Below, piece after piece: positions 8,094 to 13,839 of a DNA stretch of 25,900 nucleotides. Under the pieces are notes generated by a model. That model saw nothing but the letters and a program-made list of their open reading frames with translations, made no database searches and was not told the origin of the DNA. Source of the DNA: DASXRA01 sp036506155 (GTDB lineage Bacteria; Actinomycetota; Actinomycetes; Mycobacteriales; Jatrophihabitantaceae); NCBI GenBank assembly GCA_036506155.1, contig DASXSF010000099.1:1-25900 (forward strand), in the 5' to 3' direction. Every line of letters starts with the position of its first letter. Within the stretch, counting starts at the first letter, position 1. Made by a program: the position numbers and the translations under genes.

Positions 8094-8222
8094 ATGCCGA
8101 CACCCCGTGACCCCACCTCATCGCGCCGAACCCGCGTGCTGATCGCCGTCATCGTCGCCGTCATCGTCATCGTCTTCATCGTCGTGCACCTCACCGGCGT
8201 GATCGGCCCCGGTTCGCACTAA
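8094..8222 (+). CDS. 42-residue single-pass membrane peptide downstream of the ABC exporter
   Basis: An ATG at 8094 follows a good AGGAG site at 8084-8088 and opens a 42-codon frame ending at TAA 8222. The product has a basic, polar head (PTPRDPTSSRRTR), one transmembrane helix made almost only of Val, Ile, Ala and Phe (about residues 15-33) and a short tail VHLTGVIGPGSH. It starts 12 bases after the permease stop, so it is probably the third gene of the exporter operon. I recognise no family. It could be an accessory or regulatory subunit of the exporter. The repeated ATC/GTC codons could in principle be a low-complexity coincidence, but the ribosome site and position argue for a gene. Confidence 0.6.
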   Translation: MPTPRDPTSSRRTRVLIAVIVAVIVIVFIVVHLTGVIGPGSH

Positions 8223-8271
8223 TCGTCGACGAGGCGAACAACACGGAGGCCGGGAATCACTGGTCTGGAGG

Positions 8272-8316
8272 TGGCTCCCCCGACTGGACTCGCACCAGTA
8301 ACCTGCGGGTTAACAG
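8272..8316 (-). pseudogene. 3' fragment of a tRNA-Asn gene (attachment-site-like)
   Basis: On the minus strand this reads as an anticodon loop CTGTTAA (anticodon GTT, Asn), a 3' anticodon stem, a variable loop AGGTT, a T-arm with stem ACTGG/CCAGT, an acceptor strand CGGGGGA, discriminator G and encoded CCA. The sequence 5' of the anticodon loop does not pair with the anticodon or acceptor strands, and the D-arm is missing. The T-loop reads TGCGAGT, with G in place of the T that becomes pseudouridine 55. So this is half a tRNA gene, not a working one. Elements that integrate into tRNA genes leave exactly such 3' duplications, which makes this a likely att-type scar. Confidence 0.7.
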
Positions 8317-8375
8317 ATGAGCAATCTGCTGGGCCCTGCTCAGGCCTGAAATTCTGACAGACTGATTGACAACCC

Positions 8376-8402
8376 GTCCACTGTGGACTGTCCACAGTGG
8401 AC
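8376..8402. repeat. Nested perfect palindrome, 27 bp
   Basis: GTCCACTGTGGAC (8376-8388), one T, then GTCCACAGTGGAC (8390-8402). Each 13-mer is itself a palindrome around its central base, and the two are exact reverse complements of each other. It lies 60 bases from the tRNA fragment. It could be a tandem operator, a recombination site or a hairpin terminator. Confidence 0.7.
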
Positions 8403-8754
8403 ACGCGAGGGGATGTGCATCGGTCTCGGGCAGCAGCGCGAGGCGCGGTCAAGGAGCTGCCAGGCCGGCATCGCCTACAGCTACATCCCTCGGCGCCACA
8501 GAACCGTCGAACTCGGCGGCGGTCGGCTCGGCGCGCGACCGAGCCGACGAGCGCGTCCAGCATGGCGAGATAGAGCGGTAGCCAATAGTGCGAACGGGCG
8601 ACTTCGCGCCGTCAACGGTCTTGGACTGCCGGCGGTCGGCCGCACCTGACGGCCCCGAGAAGGCCACGTCCATATGCCGGAGGTGACGGCGGAGCTGGGC
8701 CTAACCGCGTGGGATCCGCCTTGCCTTAGGCGGTCGTTCGCGTCGGGACGACGC

Positions 8755-9021
8755 TCAATATCGGGGCTGATTGTGTCCGCGGAGGGTGCCGAGCCGGGAG
8801 CGGTATTCGGTTTCGTCGATTTGCCCGCGTGCAAATCGTTCGGCCAGCAATTGCTCGGCTATGTGGCCACTGGCAGCCGATTCGGGCTGCCGTCCGATTC
8901 GGCTTACGTGTCGGATGAGTACTACTACGCCGGTGACGATCAAGGCCCAGATCGCGACAGTACTTATGGTCATGAGTGCCCATCCCCAGCTACTCATGTG
9001 ATCGCCGTACCAGTACATCAT
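8755..9021 (-). CDS. SHOCT-domain membrane protein
   Basis: The 88-residue product begins MMYWYGDHMSSWGW, has one transmembrane helix (about residues 14-36) and ends in a SHOCT (short C-terminal) domain, AEQLLAERFARGQIDETEYR, a 30-residue element often found at the ends of small membrane proteins. The ATG at 9021 has a GAGGGG site six bases upstream; longer upstream reading in the frame looks non-coding. SHOCT proteins of this form are often seen next to metal-transport genes, and here it is the last gene of the CsoR group. Its biochemical role is unknown. Confidence 0.85.
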   Translation of the reverse strand: MMYWYGDHMSSWGWALMTISTVAIWALIVTGVVVLIRHVSRIGRQPESAASGHIAEQLLAERFARGQIDETEYRSRLGTLRGHNQPRY

Positions 9022-9154
9022 CTTGAGCCCCTCAGACCTGCCGCCGACCGTGGTCCGATCGTCCGCTGCCTTACCGAACTGTCGCGCCATCGAGGGTTCA
9101 GTGGCAGAGGCTTTGGTCCTGCCGTGCCAAGTATGCGCAGCATGGCTGGGTTGA

Positions 9155-9523
9155 TCAGCTCCCAGCGGTCGTCACAGGGCGCCAGGTGACGGTGAGCCCG
9201 TCGCGCTGGCCGAAGCGTTGGAGGTCCCTGCTGATGATCTGCTGGATCCGTTCCAGGTCGTCGGCCGTACCGGCTTCGATGCGGATGTTCAAGGCGTCTC
9301 GGTCGGCTGTGGCGATGCACCTGCCCAGCGGCCCAAAGCTGAGGACTACACGGTTTTCCCCAGCCTCGACCTGCAGTTCGGGGCGGCCAGCGTCCGGGTG
9401 ATTCTCGGAATGCGGGGGCCGGTGTCCGGAATCGTTGTTAGACATGGCCGTGGCGTGATCTCGCAGTTGCTTGAGGAATCGGCCGGAACGATCAGTACCG
9501 ATCTTCGCTTCGACGGCGGACAT
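9155..9523 (-). CDS. DUF2218-like protein
   Basis: The 122-residue soluble protein matches the pattern I know for DUF2218: an N-terminal AKIGTDRSGRFLKQLRDHA, a hydrophilic spacer, the strand VVLSFGPLGRC, a central LNIRIEAGTADDLERIQQII and a closing SRDLQRFGQRDGLTVTW. Members are often encoded beside siderophore or metal genes, but their activity is undefined. The ATG at 9523 has CGGAGAAG upstream and lies 28 bases after the csoR stop, so it is probably co-transcribed with csoR. Compared with typical members, a Pro/His-rich spacer (about residues 27-50) replaces part of the N-terminal strand region. Confidence 0.68.
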   Translation of the reverse strand: MSAVEAKIGTDRSGRFLKQLRDHATAMSNNDSGHRPPHSENHPDAGRPELQVEAGENRVVLSFGPLGRCIATADRDALNIRIEAGTADDLERIQQIISRDLQRFGQRDGLTVTWRPVTTAGS

Positions 9524-9551
9524 GGTCTTCTCCGTTACTGCGGCGACTAGG

Positions 9552-9833
9552 TCAGGATCGAACGAGGCGGGCGATGGCGTCGGCGGCTTCTTTCACCTTG
9601 GTGTCGGCTTCGTCTGCGCCGGCGCGGGCGGCGTCGATGACGCAGGTGCCCATGTGTTCCTCGAGCAGTCCGAGGCCCACCGATTGCAGCGCTCGGGTCG
9701 CCGCGCTGATCTGGGTCAGGATGTCGATGCAGTACTTGTCCTCGTCGACCATCTTGGCGATGCCTCGGACCTGGCCCTCGATGCGGCGCAGCCGCTTCAG
9801 ATAGTCATCCTTGTTCTGAGTGTAACCGTGCAT
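9552..9833 (-). CDS. csoR: CsoR-family copper-sensing transcriptional repressor
   Basis: The 93-residue all-helical protein shows the family opening (DDYLKRLRRIEGQVRGIAKM) and the Cu(I) triad Cys35, His60 and Cys64 at the spacing known from CsoR of Mycobacterium tuberculosis. These repressors release DNA on binding Cu(I). The ATG at 9833 was chosen for its GGAGG site and normal family length; the open frame continues upstream without family similarity. It is the first gene of a minus-strand group with the DUF2218-like and SHOCT genes, and it is divergent from the permease gene, which shares the intergenic region with its candidate operators. Sensing of a different metal or of persulfide by the same fold cannot be excluded. 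Confidence 0.92.
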   Translation of the reverse strand: MHGYTQNKDDYLKRLRRIEGQVRGIAKMVDEDKYCIDILTQISAATRALQSVGLGLLEEHMGTCVIDAARAGADEADTKVKEAADAIARLVRS

Positions 9834-9854
9834 GCTGGCCTCCGGCCGTGCGAA

Positions 9855-9921
9855 CCATACCCCCCTACCGTACTTGACTCGCAGCGTAGCGTCGACTAAG
9901 AAAATACCGGGCGGGGGTACC
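9855..9921. promoter_or_regulatory. Divergent csoR/permease promoter region with CsoR-like boxes
   Basis: Plus strand: TTGACT (9874-9879), 17 bases, then TAAGAA (9897-9902) as a candidate -35/-10 pair. Minus strand: TCGACG (9895-9890), 17 bases, then TACGGT (9872-9867), about 30 bases before the csoR start. Flanking these are CATACCCCCCTACCGTA (9856-9872) and TACCGGGCGGGGGTACC (9905-9921), which share the C-tract/G-tract with TA ends seen in CsoR operators. Binding there would shut both directions. Confidence 0.5.
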
Positions 9922-9949
9922 AGCCAACACGGCGGCGAGGAGTTCAACG

Positions 9950-10030
9950 ATGAACACATTGCGACCGCGGTCGACGAGGATGGCTGTGCGCTCGCCGACG
10001 CGTAACGGGCGGATCCGTAGCTTTCAGTGA
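9950..10030 (+). CDS. Candidate 26-residue leader peptide upstream of the permease
   Basis: An ATG at 9950 follows GAGGAG (9937-9942) at 7 bases and opens 26 codons ending at TGA 10030, 27 bases before the permease start. The product is Arg-rich (MNTLRPRSTRMAVRSPTRNG and six more residues) with no recognised family. Position between promoter and first gene suggests a leader peptide or a chance frame. Kept as a low-confidence candidate. Confidence 0.3.
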   Translation: MNTLRPRSTRMAVRSPTRNGRIRSFQ

Positions 10031-10057
10031 GAGCCGCTTCCACTAGGAGGACGTGCC

Positions 10058-11281
10058 GTGCAGCCGATCCTGGATGCCCTGAAGACGAGCGGGTTGATGA
10101 CCTGGCAGATCACCTGGTCACTCATCCTCGGCTTCACGCTCGCGGCGATCATCGAGTCGCTGGTACACAAATCGACGATCGCCTCACTGCTGCCGGACGA
10201 TCGACCGCGTAGCGTGGCCACCGCCACCGGCCTCGGCGCGGTGTCGTCCTCCTGTTCCTACGCGGCGGTCGCGTTGGCCCGATCGCTGTTCCGCAAGGGC
10301 GCCGACTTCACGGCGTCGATGGCCTTCCAATTCGCCTCGACCAACCTGGTGATCGAGCTCGGGATCATCCTGGCGTTGTTGCTGGGCTGGCAATTCACCC
10401 TAGCCGAATTCGTCGGCGGGCCGATCATGATCATCCTGCTGGCGCTGCTGTTCCGTCGTTTCCTCACCGCTCGGCTGCGCGAGGCGGCGCGGCGCCAGGC
10501 GGACAAGGGCCTGGCCGGTTCGATGGAAGGGCACGCCGCGATGGATATGAGCGTGACCGGCAGCGGCAGTTTCTGGCGGCGGCTGGCCTCGCCGCGTGGA
10601 TTCGCTGCAGTGAGCCACAACTTTGTGATGGAGTGGGCCGCGGTGTTGCGCGACATCATCGGTGGACTGCTGATCGCGGGAGCGGCCGCGGCCTGGATTC
10701 CGGACAGTTTCTGGCAGCACCTGTTCTTATCCGACCACCCCGTGCTGGCCAAGATCTGGGGTCCGCTCATCGGGCCGATCGTCGCCGTGGTCACGTTCGT
10801 CTGCTCGATCGGCAACGCCCCGTTGGCGGCCGTGCTGTGGAACGGTGGGATCAGCTTCGGCGGCGTGGCTGCATTCATCTTCGGCGACCTGATCATCATC
10901 CCGATCCTGCTGATCTACGCGAAGTACTACGGCAAGCGGATGGCGTTCTTCCTGCTCGGCACCTTCTACCTGAGCATGGTCGCGGCCGCTTACGTCATCG
11001 AATTCGTCTTCGGCCCCCTCGGTCTGATCCCGTCCGGGCCGCGGAACGCCAGCGTCGGCGACCAAGCAATCACTTGGAATTACACGACTTTCCTCAACAT
11101 CGCCTTTCTGTTACTCGCCGCCGTGCTGCTCTGGCGGTTCTTCACCACCGGCGGACGGCAGATGCTAGCGATGATGGGCGGCCGCCCGGACGATGTGGCC
11201 GCCCACCAGCAGCACCACGACCACCGCGAGGCCGAGACTGAGAACGGCCACCGCGCCCACCTGCACGGAAACAGTGGATGA
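10058..11281 (+). CDS. YraQ/DUF318-family permease with His-rich C-terminus
   Basis: The 407-residue membrane protein starts at GTG 10058, with AGGAGG 7 bases upstream. It is built as two related halves. The first carries SSSCSYAAVALARSLFRKGA (Cys66), the second CSIGNAPLAAVLWNGG (Cys249), each followed by a helix that starts with a polar F/NLVIELG- or FGDLIIIP-type segment. This is the layout of the DUF318/YraQ permeases, related to the ArsP-type exporters of trivalent organoarsenicals. A basic cytoplasmic loop lies between the halves (about 134-170). The C-terminus is His-rich (HQQHHDHREAETENGHRAHL at about 383-402), fitting metal binding. Divergent from csoR, and coupled to the next gene by ATGA. 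Substrate not proven. Confidence 0.88.
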   Translation: MQPILDALKTSGLMTWQITWSLILGFTLAAIIESLVHKSTIASLLPDDRPRSVATATGLGAVSSSCSYAAVALARSLFRKGADFTASMAFQFASTNLVIELGIILALLLGWQFTLAEFVGGPIMIILLALLFRRFLTARLREAARRQADKGLAGSMEGHAAMDMSVTGSGSFWRRLASPRGFAAVSHNFVMEWAAVLRDIIGGLLIAGAAAAWIPDSFWQHLFLSDHPVLAKIWGPLIGPIVAVVTFVCSIGNAPLAAVLWNGGISFGGVAAFIFGDLIIIPILLIYAKYYGKRMAFFLLGTFYLSMVAAAYVIEFVFGPLGLIPSGPRNASVGDQAITWNYTTFLNIAFLLLAAVLLWRFFTTGGRQMLAMMGGRPDDVAAHQQHHDHREAETENGHRAHLHGNSG

Positions 11282-12165
11282 TCGGCTCCGATGTGCCTCG
11301 ATTCGGACTGAACCTGCACACATCCATCGGCGATGTCGATCCGGTGCAGGTCGCCCGGCACGCCGAACAGCTCGGCTTCGATCTGGTCTCGGTGCACCGG
11401 GACGTGATCGCCGGACCGCCGCCGTCGTTCGAGATGTGGACCCTGCTGACGTGGCTCGCCGCCAACACGAGCAACATCACGCTGACCTCGAACGTGCTCG
11501 CGATGCCGAACCGGCACCCCGCGCTGCTGGCGAAAATGGCCGCCAGCCTGGACGCTTTGGCCGGCCACCGACTCGTGCTGACGCTCGGCGCCGGCGCGCC
11601 CATGAACCAAGACGCGGTCCGTAGCATCGGACTCCCGACTCCCTCCGGAGCGGCAGCGGTCACCGCGCTCGGCGAGCAGATCCACATGCTCCGTACCTGG
11701 TGGTCCGGCCAGCCGGTCACGCGACGCGGCACACTTGGCGAATTTCACGACGCCGAGGTGTTTCCTCTCCCAGACAAGCCGATCCCGATATGGATCGGCG
11801 CCTATGGCCCGCGCATGCTACGGCTGATCGGGGAACGGGCTGACGGGTGGCTGCCTTCGGGCTTCATCCTGCCGCCAGACCAGCTCGACGCCTCCATCGC
11901 TCGCGTGCGCCGTGCCGCACAAGACGCCGGCCGGGACCCGGGAAAGATCACCGTCGGCTACAACATCGGCGTGCTGATCGGATCGCCGAACGACCGCCGA
12001 CCGGGCCAGCTCAGCGGCACCGTCGATCACGTCGCGGCGGCTTTGGCCGATCTCGCGCGACGCGGCGTCAGCCTGATCAACCTCTGGCCGGCCGACACCA
12101 GCGACGCTCACCGGGACGTGCTCGCCACCGCCGTCCTGCCGCAGGTCAAAGACCGTCTCTCCTGA
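11278..12165 (+). CDS. LLM-class (F420-dependent type) flavin oxidoreductase
   Basis: The 295-residue protein fits the luciferase-like monooxygenase TIM barrel: the opening FGLNLHTSIGDVDPVQVARH, the strand LTLTSNVLAMPNRHPALLAK, the catalytic-side loop HRLVLTLGAGAP and the late cofactor block IPIWIGAYGPRMLRLIGERA. Actinobacterial members of this type mostly use coenzyme F420; some use FMN. The ATG overlaps the permease stop by four bases, so it is translated with it. A redox enzyme coupled to a DUF318 permease could reduce or modify the transported compound. The direct substrate is unknown. Confidence 0.88.
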   Translation: MIGSDVPRFGLNLHTSIGDVDPVQVARHAEQLGFDLVSVHRDVIAGPPPSFEMWTLLTWLAANTSNITLTSNVLAMPNRHPALLAKMAASLDALAGHRLVLTLGAGAPMNQDAVRSIGLPTPSGAAAVTALGEQIHMLRTWWSGQPVTRRGTLGEFHDAEVFPLPDKPIPIWIGAYGPRMLRLIGERADGWLPSGFILPPDQLDASIARVRRAAQDAGRDPGKITVGYNIGVLIGSPNDRRPGQLSGTVDHVAAALADLARRGVSLINLWPADTSDAHRDVLATAVLPQVKDRLS

Positions 12166-12612
12166 GCGCTCCAGGGTTGCTAAATACCCCCGGGTAGAAC
12201 TCACCGCCTCGTCACGAGTCAGCATGCACATCGCCACCCCCGCTGTGCGGACGACGCCTCGACGCAAGTGGGCACTGCCCCTAGGCACACGCCATCCGTC
12301 GTTCGCGCGCAGCTCGCCGAACGCATCGAACGACTCCCCCTTGCGATGCGCGCCACGTCAAGAGACTTCAGGTAGTTGGCCGGGCCGTGACCACAGCACG
12401 CGACCGGCATCCGCCTGCGCTTGAGGGGATGCGCGACCGCTCGAAACAGACCGAATGCCCGAAGCTGTCGCAACCGCGGATCTACCGATGGCGAGCTAAC
12501 GCAGGGCTGTCCGCCGTCCACCTTGACCGCCAGTCGAAGCCCTGCCTCTGGCGCAAAAGGGTCGTCCTTGCGTCCGGTCCGCTCGTGCCGGCCGACGTCC
12601 TAGGGTTGGGCC
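12166..12612. other. 447-base stretch with no recognisable gene
   Basis: Beyond the palindromic box at 12185-12196 I find no coding region. Open frames on both strands translate to Arg/Pro/Ser-rich sequences without motifs; a short plus-strand stretch near 12295-12360 (VVRAQLAERIERLPLAMRA) looks protein-like but is open for only about 45 codons and unrecognised. It may be decayed coding sequence, in line with the fragments just downstream. Confidence 0.4.
12185..12196. promoter_or_regulatory. TACCCCCGGGTA palindromic box
   Basis: Arms TACCC and GGGTA around two C bases, 20 bases after the oxidoreductase stop. Similar to the boxes at 9856-9872 and 6494-6509. No gene with a clear start follows within 400 bases, so its role is unclear. 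Confidence 0.3.
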
Positions 12613-12759
12613 ATGCGATTGGTGATCGCCAGTGGGCATGGGCGCACTGCCGTGCAGCGGGAGCGGATGCTGGCTGCTCGCGGCGAAACGCCGGTGGGAA
12701 TCGCCCGCAATCGTGCTTATGTTGTCGACCTGGAGCAGGTCGGCGCCGCAGTCCGATGA
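12613..12759 (+). pseudogene. N-terminal fragment of an NAD(P)-binding (NmrA/atypical SDR-like) protein
   Basis: The 48-codon frame gives MRLVIASGHGRTAVQRERML followed by AARGETPVGIARNRAYVVDL. This is the first beta-alpha-beta unit of an atypical short-chain dehydrogenase/NmrA-like protein, with the glycine-rich loop SGHGRTA and the second strand VGIARN. Full members run to about 210 residues or more; this one stops after about a fifth. The stop overlaps the start of the next fragment (ATGA). A 3'-truncated gene remnant is the best reading. Confidence 0.62.
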
Positions 12760-12884
12760 CCGGCCGGAGGCTGGACGTGCTGGTGATCGGCGACGGCCAG
12801 GCCGGCCTGACTCTCGGCCATCAGCTGCCTGTCGTCCCCGGCGTGAGCGTCGGCGCCGCGATCTCCAACTGCCAGGCGCTTTGA
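12756..12884 (+). pseudogene. N-terminal fragment of a flavin monooxygenase-like protein
   Basis: A 42-codon frame begins MTGRRLDVLVIGDGQAGLTL, the FAD-binding first strand and loop (GDGQAG) of the flavin monooxygenase/CzcO-like family. It matches in kind the intact monooxygenase at 13840-14973 (LDAVVIGGSQAGLAMAWHL). After GHQLPVVPGV it diverges and ends; full-length members have about 370 residues. It overlaps the preceding fragment by four bases, so both remnants seem to come from a former two-gene unit or a deletion junction. Confidence 0.6.
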
Positions 12885-12945
12885 CCCCGGCGAGCGACCG
12901 CCGGTACCGCGACAGTGGGTTTCGCACACCGACGAAGGAGACACC

Positions 12946-13713
12946 ATGACCGGAACGACCGCTCCACTGGGTACGTTCGAATGGGTCGCCGCCACGGGCG
13001 GGCAGCTCACTCCCGCGCAGCGCCGACGCCTGCTGCGGTCGCTCGCCGCGGTACACGCCGCAAACGCCGTCGGGCGCCTGGCCATGCTGTCCCACCTGAA
13101 CTCCGGCCGCCGCGCCGACATCGACCCGGCCGGCCTGCGCCCGCCGACCTCGGCGCTGGCGTCCGCGGCCGAGCAAGAGGCCCGCAGCCGGCTGTCGCCG
13201 ATCCTGCTGAATCACTCCTACCGGACATACGCATTCGGCACCGCGCTCGGCGCGCTGGCCGACATCGACGTCGATCGCGAGCTGCTCTTCGCCGCGGCGA
13301 TGTTGCACGACACCGGCCTGGCCCGCCCGGTGGACCGCGTCGATTTCACCCTCGCCAGCGCCCGCGTCGCCGGTGACGTCGCCGAGACTGTCGGGCTCTC
13401 GACCGCCGCGATCCGCACCATGCGCACGGCAATCACCCTGCATTACAGCCCAAGGGTCACACTCGCCGACGGCCCGGTCGCCTACCTGCTGGCCGCGGGC
13501 GCGGGCGTGGACGTCGCCGGGCTTCGGTCCTGGGAGCTGCCGCCCCGCGTCCTCGAGGCCGTTGTCGCGCAGCGGCCGCGGCTGGGTTTCAAGCAGGAGT
13601 TCGCCGCGGCGTTCCGCGCCGAAGCCGCCGCCGTCCCACGCGGGCGGGCCCGATTGCTACGCCGCTACGGCGCCTTCGACCTGGCCATCAAGCTCGCCCC
13701 GTTCCGCACTTGA
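12946..13713 (+). CDS. HD-domain protein (putative metal-dependent phosphohydrolase)
   Basis: The 255-residue protein has the HD signature residues: His90 in LLNHSYRTYAFG, the pair His121-Asp122 in AAAMLHDTGLA, and a later His in TAITLHYSPRVTLADGP. Such proteins bind one or two divalent metals and hydrolyse phosphate esters or, in the cyanamide-hydratase-like branch that this arrangement resembles, hydrate small nitriles. The ATG at 12946 has a strong GAAGGAG site. It stands alone on the plus strand and converges on the flavin monooxygenase gene. The substrate is not evident. Confidence 0.83.
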   Translation: MTGTTAPLGTFEWVAATGGQLTPAQRRRLLRSLAAVHAANAVGRLAMLSHLNSGRRADIDPAGLRPPTSALASAAEQEARSRLSPILLNHSYRTYAFGTALGALADIDVDRELLFAAAMLHDTGLARPVDRVDFTLASARVAGDVAETVGLSTAAIRTMRTAITLHYSPRVTLADGPVAYLLAAGAGVDVAGLRSWELPPRVLEAVVAQRPRLGFKQEFAAAFRAEAAAVPRGRARLLRRYGAFDLAIKLAPFRT

Positions 13714-13716
13714 GGA

Positions 13717-13753
13717 CACCGCGGCCACGGACCCCGGTCATCTGACCGCGGTG
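13717..13753. terminator. Candidate bidirectional terminator between convergent genes
   Basis: CACCGCGG (13717-13724) and CCGCGGTG (13746-13753) form a perfect 8-bp inverted repeat with a 21-base loop that itself holds GACCCCGGTC. It starts 4 bases after the HD gene stop and lies downstream of the opposing monooxygenase gene. The large loop lowers certainty. Confidence 0.4.
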
Positions 13754-13839
13754 AGCACACCTCGACCGGCATCCACGGACACTGACCACACCCGTCCCAC
13801 CGCGCGGCGCTCAAAGGCCCAGACGTCATGGGAGCGGGA

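Larger units (their letters stand above)
8223..8754. other. 532-base gene-free segment with tRNA remnant and palindrome
   Basis: No convincing coding region is present; overlapping open frames on both strands are low-complexity and cross the tRNA remnant. The segment holds a tRNA-Asn 3' fragment (8272-8316) and a nested palindrome (8376-8402), described separately. No integrase gene is visible. It separates the ABC exporter operon from the CsoR group. Confidence 0.5.

Noticed and set aside
8219..8563. Minus-strand frame crossing the tRNA remnant as a possible integrase end
   Set aside because: The translation lacks the Arg-His-Arg-Tyr residues of tyrosine integrases and includes the tRNA fragment itself.
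12496..13443. Long minus-strand open frame of 315 codons
   Set aside because: It is antisense to the HD-domain gene, which has motifs and a strong ribosome site; the minus translation is Gly/Arg-rich with no domain.
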